A stretch of 64,000 nucleotides of DNA from an uncultured Prevotella sp. Its GTDB lineage: Bacteria > Bacteroidota > Bacteroidia > Bacteroidales > Bacteroidaceae. Where the stretch lies: positions 1 to 64,000 of the forward strand of contig ONQB01000020.1 in assembly GCA_900319905.1 (NCBI GenBank), written 5' to 3'. The notes under the pieces were generated by a model. The model saw nothing but the letters and a program-made list of their open reading frames with translations, did no database searches and had not been told where the DNA came from. The position numbers and the translations under genes are program-made. This document shows positions 1 to 6,870 of the stretch, one piece after another. Every line of letters starts with the position of its first letter. Position 1 is the stretch's first letter.

Positions 1-138
1 AACTACTGCACGGTAATGACGGAGCGACTGCACCTGCTCATAGTAGGGGAACCTCATGGCGGTGAGGAGGTCTGAGATAGGCACCTTGTTCATCTCAGAG
101 CGAGAAACGAAAGTTGGAATGTTGTAAATCATAGTCAT
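1..138 (-). CDS. Partial CDS, possible VirE_N/primase-like protein of an integrative element
   Basis: Reading leftward from an ATG at 138, 46 codons stay open and run off the window edge, so only the N-terminus is visible. The start overlaps the stop codon of the upstream DUF3853 gene in an ATGA arrangement, which suggests translational coupling and supports this start. The visible segment PISDLLTAMR followed by LRHYRA resembles the opening of VirE_N/BT4734-type proteins, which sit beside DUF3853 genes in Bacteroidales mobile elements. That assignment rests on a short match and on context only; the body of the protein is outside the window. Confidence 0.4.
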   Translation of the reverse strand, partial: MTMIYNIPTFVSRSEMNKVPISDLLTAMRFPYYEQVQSLRHYRAVV

Positions 139-467
139 GCACACACCTCCTTTCCCTCCTTTTTAGCTTTGGCAGCCAGTTCCAAAGCGAGATTAGCGTC
201 AATGACGATCTTGCGGCCCACCTGGGTGATGGCTCCGTCGATGATGCCGCTGTGTTTGATACGGTTAGCGGTCGGGATGCTGCATCCAAAGATGTCGGCG
301 ATACCCTTGATACCATAGACTAAGTGCCTTGGCTTTTCGTCATCCGTAGAGTGGTTGATAGACTTGTCGGACAAAACCGACAGATTGCTCATGAGGAAGA
401 TAAATTCCTCGCCTGTCATTGCACAAACGTGCTTTTGAAGAAGATCGTTTAAATTATAGGTCTTCAT
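135..467 (-). CDS. DUF3853 family protein, MerR/excisionase-like helix-turn-helix
   Basis: A 110-residue protein with a charged N-terminal half and a helix-turn-helix-like segment at about residues 50-75 (GIKGIADIFGCSIPTANRIK), followed by the short wing typical of excisionase-type domains (QVGRKIVID). It matches DUF3853, a small-protein family carried by Bacteroidales integrative and mobilizable elements. The role is probably DNA binding; the exact function is not known. A promoter-like TAACTTTG lies on the minus strand at 550-557, 80-90 bases upstream. The gene overlaps the next minus-strand ORF by 4 bases. The low GC of this end and the element-type neighbour mark it as accessory DNA. Confidence 0.7.
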   Translation of the reverse strand: MKTYNLNDLLQKHVCAMTGEEFIFLMSNLSVLSDKSINHSTDDEKPRHLVYGIKGIADIFGCSIPTANRIKHSGIIDGAITQVGRKIVIDANLALELAAKAKKEGKEVCA

Positions 468-549
468 ACGAAAGTTTAGTTAGATTAGTAATCAGTTTAG
501 TGCCCTAATCGACACCACGTTATCCGGGTTGTCAAAAGCTTGACGATTG

Positions 550-580
550 CAAAGTTAGGTATATTTCAACTACAATCAAG
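550..580 (-). promoter_or_regulatory. Promoter for the DUF3853 gene
   Basis: On the minus strand TAACTTTG (550-557) matches the Bacteroidetes -7 consensus TAnnTTTG. A CTTG (577-580) stands in the -33 position with a 19-base spacer. It points toward the DUF3853 start at 467. Confidence 0.55.
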
Positions 581-744
581 GGTACACCCAAACAAAATGC
601 AGAAATAATGCGATTTTTCTTGAAAATAGTCGTTTTTCGGCTCAAAACACCCTCTTTGGCTACCACTATTTAGGTGAAGACGATGCTTCCTCAATCTGCA
701 AAATTCCACTATTCAAAAAATATTTTTAAAATTTCCCTTGAAAA

Positions 745-777
745 GTTGATGTAAATCAAAATATTTGTATATATTTG
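745..777 (+). promoter_or_regulatory. Promoter of the structured RNA at 783-1150
   Basis: TATATTTG at 770-777 fits the -7 consensus TAnnTTTG. GTTG at 745-748 is a one-mismatch -33 box with a 21-base spacer. Transcription should begin near 782-785, just before the structured region. The flanking 590-745 region is AT-rich and shows no gene. Confidence 0.6.
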
Positions 778-782
778 CAACC

Positions 783-1150
783 GAGAACCATGCTCAAAGC
801 CCAGGTGGGGTATTGTTAGCAATAGCAGAAGCCCGCAAAGGGTGGGAAAGAGATGCTCATGAGGAACTTCTTAGCATTGGGGATCATATATATGATTAAG
901 GCGTTTACTTGACGCTTTGTTCTTGACGCACTGAAATCTCGCAAGTTTCAATCTCTGTCAGGAATGAGGCAACGGTAGATGTCCATGGGTGTGTTATCAC
1001 CGAGCCAAAGGTGTACCTTATTTATTAAGGTATACGGATGGTGTGGTATACATATCGGCGTGGGCTTCTGCGTTGCTCGTTCTACAGAGATGGGCAATGC
1101 GAGAGCCTCAGTGCGTGGGACGGGTGACTGTAAGACTCCCACGCTTTTTT
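783..1150 (+). ncRNA. Candidate stand-alone structured RNA of about 365 nt, family unknown
   Basis: The stretch lies between a Bacteroidetes promoter (745-777) and an intrinsic terminator ending at 1150, and contains no convincing ORF. It is dense in local hairpins: TATTG/CAATA at 811-824; a 10-base stem GTGTACCTTA (1011-1020) with TAAGGTATAC (1026-1035), one G-U pair; GCGTTGC (1070-1076) with GCAATGC (1094-1100). The terminator's 3' arm TCCCACGC (1137-1144) can pair with GCGTGGGA at 1113-1120, or with a second copy GCGTGGG at 1058-1064, so two exclusive folds are possible. I see no RNase P, tmRNA or 6S landmarks. It could be an independent RNA or a leader of the downstream cassette. Confidence 0.55.
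1113..1150 (+). terminator. Intrinsic terminator of the structured RNA
   Basis: GCGTGGGA (1113-1120) pairs perfectly with TCCCACGC (1137-1144) and is followed at once by six T. It lies 70 bases before the small ORF at 1221, so read-through or switching here would control that cassette. Confidence 0.7.
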
Positions 1151-1220
1151 CGTGTATATCCATAAATTTTATTAACAATCTCAGTTTTGAGGGAGGAAGG
1201 ACTGAATTTTCTGAAATGCT

Positions 1221-1496
1221 ATGGGATATTTTTTTATTGAAGACCTTGAAGCAACGCTCTCCGATGAGGGACTGTCTAAACCTGATGTTAAGTTTGTTAT
1301 TTCATTGCTTCGTAAAACGGACGACCTCAATGTGTATGAACTTCGTCTTGGTGATATCAATAAGATTGAGGAGCATAATCTGCTTGATCAATTCATGACT
1401 GCATGTCATAAACTGGGTATCTACGAAGATTCCCTTGCTAATGAAGAGAATAATAAAGATGATGTAATATTAAGATTTAAATATAAGGAGCATTAA
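1221..1496 (+). CDS. Small hypothetical protein, 91 residues
   Basis: The ORF starts at ATG 1221 and ends 60 bases before the next gene, in the same direction as the surface-protein cassette. The protein is acidic, soluble and helical in appearance, without signal peptide or membrane segment. I do not recognise a family. Its codon use resembles the neighbouring AT-rich genes and its phase avoids the stops common in this AT-rich DNA, which favours it being real. Because it follows a terminator-like hairpin, it may be the first gene under control of the structured leader. Confidence 0.45.
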   Translation: MGYFFIEDLEATLSDEGLSKPDVKFVISLLRKTDDLNVYELRLGDINKIEEHNLLDQFMTACHKLGIYEDSLANEENNKDDVILRFKYKEH

Positions 1497-1556
1497 TATT
1501 GCATTCATAGATAAATGTCTTTGAGTGCTTTAAAAGTTTTAGCATAAATAAATTTT

Positions 1557-2963
1557 ATGAAGAATTTTTTTGTTATTATATTGTTGCTCTTCTCTCTTTT
1601 CAGTTACGCTAGTGACTATATAGAGATAGGAGGCGTTAAATGGGCAAAAGGATGGCTCGTTTACGATGCTATCGGTGGTGGAACACCGGGATTCCAGGAA
1701 AACTGGAAAGTGACAAACGATTATAATTTTTTTAAAGGAGATCTAGATGATGACTCACATCGCTTTTTCTTTACTTGCGGTGTGGTCGGTACTAAGTCTT
1801 TAACCAAGACAGAAAGTGTACACTTAAGACATGTCACAGATAATTTTAGCTCTAAGATGTTCATCGACGATTCCCTTAAGATAGAAACTAATGATTTTAC
1901 AAAAGCATGTTATGGGGATCTTGCATATTGGGCAACTTATGGTTTCTATCGTATGCCTACAGTAGAAGAGCTGGAGAGCCTTAAAGATAATTGTCAACTT
2001 AGAAGTGGATATGTGGTTCTTAATGATGGTAGCCAGCTAAATGGACTCTTTGCATATGATAAGAGTGCAAATGTAACAATAAAAAATAACGAGGAAGAGG
2101 TTACAGCCGAAGATTTAGAAAAAGGTATTTTTCTGCCATTTAAAGGATCTATAGTTAATGGGCATTTAGGAGGAATGAGTAATTATTACGGACAATGCTG
2201 GTCATCCTCTTATCGTGATGATTATAAATATGGAAATTATGGTAATATTCATATGCAATGGGGTAATGCCATGGTATTAGTTTTTTATGGTGGTTACCAA
2301 GATGCCGATAGAAGTTTGATTCTACCTGTGTATGTAGGTTCTAATCAGATTGATCCAACCGCAAGATATGTTGGTGTGAAAGTAGGTGATCATGGTAAAA
2401 TTGAGTATGATGATCAGAGCTTATCTAATGATTATTCTTCGTTCTTGATTCATGATGGTGAAAACTTTGATTTCACTATCGTTCCAGATAGTGGATACAG
2501 AGTAAAAGATATAACGGTTGATGGGAATTCAAGAATTAGTGATGATTCACAGAAATATCAGGCAGATTGGTCGGAAACTATCTATGGAAATACAAGCATA
2601 AATGTAACTTTCGAGAAGAATCCAAGTGCTACGGTTTCACTTACAGCATTTGGTGATTACGGTTTATCTTGTTACGTGTACCACAACGGAAAGGAAATTG
2701 GCAGTTACTATCCTTCTAATAATAATGTGAATTTCAAAGTGGGTTTATATGATGAACTTCAGCTTTATTGGCCATCTGACATTCGCGCTTGCTACGTCAA
2801 TGGAGAGAAGATAGATGTGCAGGCAGTCAATTACGATATTACAGTCGATAAAGATTATAACATTTCCGTATGGACGAAATCTGATTCGGATTATGACCAT
2901 AATGGCGATGGTAAAATCGATCTACATGATGTAATGGATATAGTAAAGAAGATCGCAAAATAA
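1557..2963 (+). CDS. Secreted FISUMP/DUF1566-like protein with a C-terminal half-dockerin
   Basis: A 468-residue protein with an N-terminal signal peptide (MKNFFVIILLLFSLFSYAS). Residues about 20-260 resemble the FISUMP/DUF1566-like surface modules: the IGGVKWAKGW opening, a MPTVEELESL segment, and a CWSSSYRDD segment near a LPVY end. A repeat-like beta module follows at about 265-350 (VGVKVGDHGKI, DFTIVPDSGYRV). The C-terminus holds one EF-hand dockerin repeat, DHNGDGKIDLHDVMDIVKKI; a full type I dockerin has two. The next gene, 9 bases downstream, encodes a cohesin-like protein, so the two may bind each other at the cell surface. Its true ligand or substrate is unknown. Confidence 0.75.
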   Translation: MKNFFVIILLLFSLFSYASDYIEIGGVKWAKGWLVYDAIGGGTPGFQENWKVTNDYNFFKGDLDDDSHRFFFTCGVVGTKSLTKTESVHLRHVTDNFSSKMFIDDSLKIETNDFTKACYGDLAYWATYGFYRMPTVEELESLKDNCQLRSGYVVLNDGSQLNGLFAYDKSANVTIKNNEEEVTAEDLEKGIFLPFKGSIVNGHLGGMSNYYGQCWSSSYRDDYKYGNYGNIHMQWGNAMVLVFYGGYQDADRSLILPVYVGSNQIDPTARYVGVKVGDHGKIEYDDQSLSNDYSSFLIHDGENFDFTIVPDSGYRVKDITVDGNSRISDDSQKYQADWSETIYGNTSINVTFEKNPSATVSLTAFGDYGLSCYVYHNGKEIGSYYPSNNNVNFKVGLYDELQLYWPSDIRACYVNGEKIDVQAVNYDITVDKDYNISVWTKSDSDYDHNGDGKIDLHDVMDIVKKIAK

Positions 2964-2972
2964 AATATTATT

Positions 2973-4172
2973 ATGAAAGGTATAACAATTAAACTGTTTC
3001 TGGTTATGCTGTTTTGTAATATAGCAGCCATCTCTTATTCTGACAATCTGTCGGTGGAAAATATTACGATGAAGCAGGGAGAAGCAAAGGTCATCTCTAT
3101 CAATTTCAACAATGAGAAGGAGATGTATACTTCTTTCCAGTTCAATATGTATCTGCCTAAGGGAATTGACCCAAAGAAACTGACCTCCGGTGGTGTAGTT
3201 ACAGAGGTTCCTGAAGATAGATATGAAAATCCTAGTTCACAAACCACTTATTGTGGAAGCAGACATGATGATGACAGTTATGTATTTATATGTTTTTCAG
3301 CATCAAATTCACTAATCATTGGAAATGAAGGCTCCATATTAGATGTCACCCTTCAAGCTTCTGCTGATATAGAGCCTGGTACTTATAAATGTAAACTTGG
3401 TAAAATCGAGTTTGCTGAGCAGGAAAATGTAGATGCTCCTCATCCTATGGAAGATGTATCGTTCACTATAACTATAGAGGAAAATGAGCCTGTCATCTTG
3501 GATGAGAATAGCACAGTCTTACCAACTCCTAAGAACACAGCAAACGTACAGTTGAAGCGAACACTTGTTGGCGGCAAATGGAACACATTAGTTTTGCCAT
3601 TCGACTTATGTTATGATGACGTGCTGAAGTATTTTGGTACAAAGTCTATCCTCGCAAAATTCTCCTCTGCATCAACAGAAAATGGTTCAACAACGATTGT
3701 CTTTAATCGTGATAGGAAGAAAGGAATCAAAGCTAATGAGCCATGTCTCTTAAAACCAGAGAATGACGGAGATGAATATATGATCACTGATGTGGATATT
3801 GTAACTCCTGCCGTTTCCAATGTTATACATGACAACTTGCAGTTCACTGGCACCTACGTAAATGGAAACAAGGTACCAGAGGGAGATTATTACATCTTCG
3901 ACAATAAGTTTTATAAGTCCGCTAATCTAAGTAACATAAAAGGCTTCAGAGGATATTTCCATCCATTAGTAGAAAACAATACCAAACTTTTTAATATTAG
4001 CTTAGACTCTGATGGTGAGACAACTAATATCGAAAGTATATATATCTACGATAATAGTGAGATGGGAATATATAATCTGAATGGACAGAAAATTCGTGAT
4101 AATGCGCATGACACCACTGATCTCCCGAAAGGTGTCTATATTATTAATGGTAAGAAATCAATAATACGATAA
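2973..4172 (+). CDS. Secreted cohesin-like protein with GVYIINGKK C-terminal motif
   Basis: A 399-residue protein with a signal peptide of about 24 residues (MKGITIKLFLVMLFCNIAAI then SYS). Residues about 25-165 look like a cohesin-type beta sandwich: NITMKQGEAKVISINFNN, FQFNMYLPKGI, and a strand pattern NEGSILDVTLQAS near its end. A second beta module covers about 180-345. The last 30 residues (YNLNGQKIRD, then KGVYIINGKKS) form a C-terminal motif found in three proteins of this window, likely a sorting or surface-display signal. It starts 9 bases after the dockerin gene and ends 3 bases before the small peptide gene, so the three are probably co-transcribed. Confidence 0.75.
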   Translation: MKGITIKLFLVMLFCNIAAISYSDNLSVENITMKQGEAKVISINFNNEKEMYTSFQFNMYLPKGIDPKKLTSGGVVTEVPEDRYENPSSQTTYCGSRHDDDSYVFICFSASNSLIIGNEGSILDVTLQASADIEPGTYKCKLGKIEFAEQENVDAPHPMEDVSFTITIEENEPVILDENSTVLPTPKNTANVQLKRTLVGGKWNTLVLPFDLCYDDVLKYFGTKSILAKFSSASTENGSTTIVFNRDRKKGIKANEPCLLKPENDGDEYMITDVDIVTPAVSNVIHDNLQFTGTYVNGNKVPEGDYYIFDNKFYKSANLSNIKGFRGYFHPLVENNTKLFNISLDSDGETTNIESIYIYDNSEMGIYNLNGQKIRDNAHDTTDLPKGVYIINGKKSIIR

Positions 4173-4175
4173 TTC

Positions 4176-4361
4176 ATGGAAAAGAAAACTTACAAGAGAC
4201 CTGGTATTGATGTGCGAAGGATTGATATGTCCGTTAACGTCCTTCAAGGGAGTGTGATAGGAAATGTCAACAACGAAAATATAGGCTATGGCGGAGAAGA
4301 GTCTACTCCTCATGAACCACAAGCTAAGCAAATTAACATTTGGGAATTCAACGAAGAGTAA
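4176..4361 (+). CDS. 61-residue peptide with conserved-looking AKQ...W tail
   Basis: The ORF begins 3 bases after the stop of the cohesin-like gene, which implies co-translation. The product starts MEKKTYKRPGIDVRRIDM, has an ILQGS-like centre (VLQGSVIGNV), a glycine-rich stretch, and ends AKQINIWEFNEE. Small Bacteroidales proteins with the same plan (K-x-Y-x-x-P start, LLxGS centre, Gly/Asp-rich middle, AKQxxxW tail) are frequent, but I know no established function. There is no signal peptide or membrane helix. It could be a processed peptide, a chaperone or a modulator of the surface cassette; the layout is what supports it as a real gene. Confidence 0.65.
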   Translation: MEKKTYKRPGIDVRRIDMSVNVLQGSVIGNVNNENIGYGGEESTPHEPQAKQINIWEFNEE

Positions 4362-4390
4362 GCCGTTAAGTTTGATAACTACTAAGTACC

Positions 4391-4900
4391 TTGCCAATTT
4401 CCCTTGAGAATAGTGGAAAGTATTGTAGTCCTCTGTTTGATACTCTTCTTCTAATGGGAATCACTGTAGATAGCACCGTGAATCAAAGTGGAAAAGTCCG
4501 CTATTCAGCTTCTTTAGTCACATCAAGATGTGTAGATCACTCTTTGACCTCTAATCTTATCCGTGGCAATCGTTACCGTGTAATTGTGTTCTCGCTCTCA
4601 AATACAGATATTGAAGGTATGAGTGGACCGGTTGTCAATATCAAGCTGAAGGCAGAGAAGGATGCGACAGAAGGCGATTATACGCTTAAGATGGAGCGCG
4701 TCGTACTTGCTACTGCCGATGAGAAGGAGTATTATCCTGCAGACAGTGAGTCGACGGTTACTGTCTCCACGGATACGGGTATCAATGGCATCACCGTAGA
4801 TCCTTCATCGGTGAAAGTCTATGACTTGCAAGGTCGCAAGGTGAACAAACCCGCTCAGGGCGTTTACATTGTAAACGGCAAGAAGGTCGTCATCAAGTAA
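4391..4900 (+). pseudogene. Remnant of a cohesin-like surface protein
   Basis: An open frame of 169 codons starts only at TTG, has no signal peptide, and an in-frame stop lies 13 bases upstream. Its middle part (IVFSLSNTDIEGMSGPVVNI, then GDYTLKMERVVLA) matches the second half of a cohesin-like domain, and its end (VYDLQGRKVNK, QGVYIVNGKKVVIK) carries the same C-terminal motif as the gene at 2973-4172. The N-terminal half of the domain is missing. It is best read as the truncated 3' end of a former duplicate, with its terminator still in place. Confidence 0.6.
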
Positions 4901-4924
4901 CCTAAGTATCACTATATAAGAAAG

Positions 4925-4962
4925 AGCCTGCTGCGGTATTGATCGTAGCAGGCTTTTTCTTT
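4925..4962 (+). terminator. Intrinsic terminator after the surface-protein cassette
   Basis: AGCCTGCTGCG (4925-4935) pairs with CGTAGCAGGCT (4944-4954), 11 pairs including one G-T wobble, followed by TTTTTCTTT. Confidence 0.85.
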
Positions 4963-5040
4963 ACATTAATCATAATCACAAAATTTCCAAGCGGAATACA
5001 GCAAAAATACAAAGTAAACTTGCACAAAAATACCAAATGA

Positions 5041-5072
5041 TTTGCTTGTTTCAGGAGAAAGAGTTATATTTG
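5041..5072 (+). promoter_or_regulatory. Promoter of the DUF4143 ATPase gene
   Basis: TTTG at 5041-5044 and TATATTTG at 5065-5072 with a 20-base spacer, a full match to the Bacteroidetes sigma-A consensus. The start codon follows 24 bases later, leaving a very short leader. Confidence 0.75.
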
Positions 5073-5096
5073 CAACAGATTTCAGTTTAGGCAGAT

Positions 5097-6398
5097 ATGA
5101 ATTATTTAAAGAGAACAGCAGATGGCTATTTGAGTCTTCAGTTGGCATCTTCCGGTGCAGTGCTGATAGAAGGTCCGAAATGGTGTGGAAAGACTACAAC
5201 AGCAGCGCAGCAAGCCAAGAGTATTATTAGTTTGCAGGATCCAGATATGCGTGATAGTTATCAGGCGACTGCTGAAGTCAAGCCTTCCCTTCTTCTTGCT
5301 GGTGATACACCTCGGTTGATTGATGAATGGCAAGAAGCTCCGGTTTTATGGGATGCCGTACGTACCATGGTTGATAAACGCAATGAATTTGGTCAATTCA
5401 TTATGACAGGATCCAACTCTATTGATTCCAAGAAAAAGAAAGAGTATATCAAGCATTCTGGCAGTGGCAGAATAGCCAAGATGCAGATGCTGCCAATGAG
5501 TCTTTATGAATCATTGGAATCAAATGGGAAGATCTCTCTGCAAAGTTTGTTTGATGTTCCCGAGTTGGACATAGACGGCATCACTTCAGACATGACGATT
5601 GAAGATCTGATATTTGCTGCCTGCAGAGGTGGTTGGCCTGCATCACTAAAAGCGTCATTCGACAAGGCTAAACTTCAGATTGCGAAGAATTACATCCGTA
5701 CAGTCTGTGATACTGACGTTTCAACCATAGATGGGATTGAGCGAAATGAGAAAATAGCGAAAGCCATTCTACAGAGCTATGCACGCAATATCTCGACACT
5801 CGCAAAGAAAAGTGTGATCTACAAGGATGTAAATGAGCATTTAGAAGGTATCAGTGATACAACCTTTGATACTTATCTGAATGCACTCCAGCGCTTATTC
5901 GTCATACAAGACGTTGATGCTTGGAGCCCAGCCATTCGCTCTGCCAGTGCGATACGTCGTGGCTCAAAACGAGAATTTGTAGACCCGTCTATTGCCGTTG
6001 CTGCATTAGGTTTATCGCCCCAGGCGTTATATACAGACCTAAAAACCTTTGGGTTCTTGTTCGAATGTATGGCGATTAGGGATCTAAAAGCGTATTCGAT
6101 GTCTCTTGGAGGCTCTATTTCGTATTATCATGACAGGTACGACCTGGAAGCAGACGCTGTCCTCCATCTTGAGGATGGCAGGTATGCACTGATTGAATTT
6201 AAGTTGGGAAGCAAAGAAATAGAAGAAGGCGCTGGACATCTGAAAGAGATCAAGCGCTTGGTTCAAGAACATAATAAAGTGGAAAAGCAGATTAAGCTTC
6301 GTGAACCCGATCTGATGATGGTGATTACTGGTGGGCACATGGCTTATACTCGTCCCGATGGGGTGAAGATAATACCTTTGGCTTGCTTGAAAGATTAA
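5097..6398 (+). CDS. AAA_14/DUF4143 ATP-binding protein
   Basis: A 433-residue cytoplasmic protein. Residues about 18-140 form an AAA-type ATPase domain with the Walker A motif GPKWCGKTT and a Walker B-like LIDEWQ; a sensor-like segment FIMTGSNS follows. Residues about 180-390 match DUF4143, the nuclease-like fold common in archaeal and bacterial AAA_14 proteins (DLEADAVLHLEDG, ALIEFKLG: a D/E/K arrangement like the PD-(D/E)XK core). Cellular role is unknown; family members are often carried on accessory DNA. It is monocistronic, with its own promoter, and lies inside the AT-rich region just before the tRNA that marks the core boundary. Confidence 0.85.
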   Translation: MNYLKRTADGYLSLQLASSGAVLIEGPKWCGKTTTAAQQAKSIISLQDPDMRDSYQATAEVKPSLLLAGDTPRLIDEWQEAPVLWDAVRTMVDKRNEFGQFIMTGSNSIDSKKKKEYIKHSGSGRIAKMQMLPMSLYESLESNGKISLQSLFDVPELDIDGITSDMTIEDLIFAACRGGWPASLKASFDKAKLQIAKNYIRTVCDTDVSTIDGIERNEKIAKAILQSYARNISTLAKKSVIYKDVNEHLEGISDTTFDTYLNALQRLFVIQDVDAWSPAIRSASAIRRGSKREFVDPSIAVAALGLSPQALYTDLKTFGFLFECMAIRDLKAYSMSLGGSISYYHDRYDLEADAVLHLEDGRYALIEFKLGSKEIEEGAGHLKEIKRLVQEHNKVEKQIKLREPDLMMVITGGHMAYTRPDGVKIIPLACLKD

Positions 6399-6525
6399 GA
6401 CGGTATACTCTTAATACCCCATGATATGTTTTCCCACTTGTTTTCCCGCCCTTTTTTGGTGTCAAGATAAACGAAATATCAGGGACGTATCAAGGGAGAA
6501 GTGTTTTCCCATTGTTTTCCCTAAA

Positions 6526-6565
6526 AGAAAATCAGCAACCTAAGAATCGTCTTAAGTTGCTGATT
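6526..6565 (-). terminator. Terminator of the tRNA gene
   Basis: AATCAGCAAC (6530-6539) pairs with GTTGCTGATT (6556-6565). On the minus strand the second arm is followed by TTCTTTT, so it ends transcription of the tRNA. Just left of it, TTTTCCC units recur (about 6429-6445 and 6513-6531). Confidence 0.7.
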
Positions 6566-6572
6566 ATCAGTG

Positions 6573-6646
6573 TGGACCAGCCTGGGCTTGAACCAGGGAC
6601 CTTCAGATTATGAGTCTGCTGCTCTAACCAACTGAGCTACAAGTCC
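6573..6646 (-). tRNA. tRNA with CAT anticodon (elongator Met or lysidine-type Ile2)
   Basis: On the minus strand 74 bases fold as a cloverleaf: D arm GCTC/GAGC, anticodon loop CTCATAA (anticodon at 6610-6612), T arm CCTGG TTCAAGC CCAGG, and acceptor GGACTTG with CTGGTCC including a G-T pair and one T-T mismatch. CCA is not encoded. The CAT anticodon is shared by methionine tRNAs and by the tRNA-Ile2 modified with lysidine; the D arm rules out the usual initiator pattern, but I cannot separate elongator Met from Ile2 by eye. It lies on the boundary between AT-rich accessory DNA and GC-rich core genes. Confidence 0.92.
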
Positions 6647-6807
6647 AACGGAATAAAACAATCGTTTGGTTGTGCAAAGGTAAGGGTTTTATCACGAACC
6701 ACCAAATGTTTGAGCAAAAATGTTGCGCATTATTTTCTGACGAGAGTAGCTGCCCGGTTACCGATTTGCCATATAGTCAGTTTATTTACAAATAAACAGT
6801 CATATTA

Positions 6808-6839
6808 TTTGGCTACATGATGGGAATTAACTAATTTTG
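6808..6839 (+). promoter_or_regulatory. Promoter of the nadBA(C) genes
   Basis: TTTG at 6808-6811 and TAATTTTG at 6832-6839 with a 20-base spacer; the nadB start follows 31 bases later. Confidence 0.75.
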
Positions 6840-6870
6840 CCATAAATATTAAGAATTCTTTATACAACTA

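Noticed and set aside
783..1150. RNase P RNA, tmRNA or 6S RNA
   Set aside because: Size would fit RNase P or tmRNA, but the P4 core, the tRNA-like ends and the tag frame are not present; no 6S-type bubble is seen.
979..1398. 139-codon ORF over the structured RNA
   Set aside because: It crosses the terminator stem and T tract and overlaps the better ORF at 1221; no protein features.
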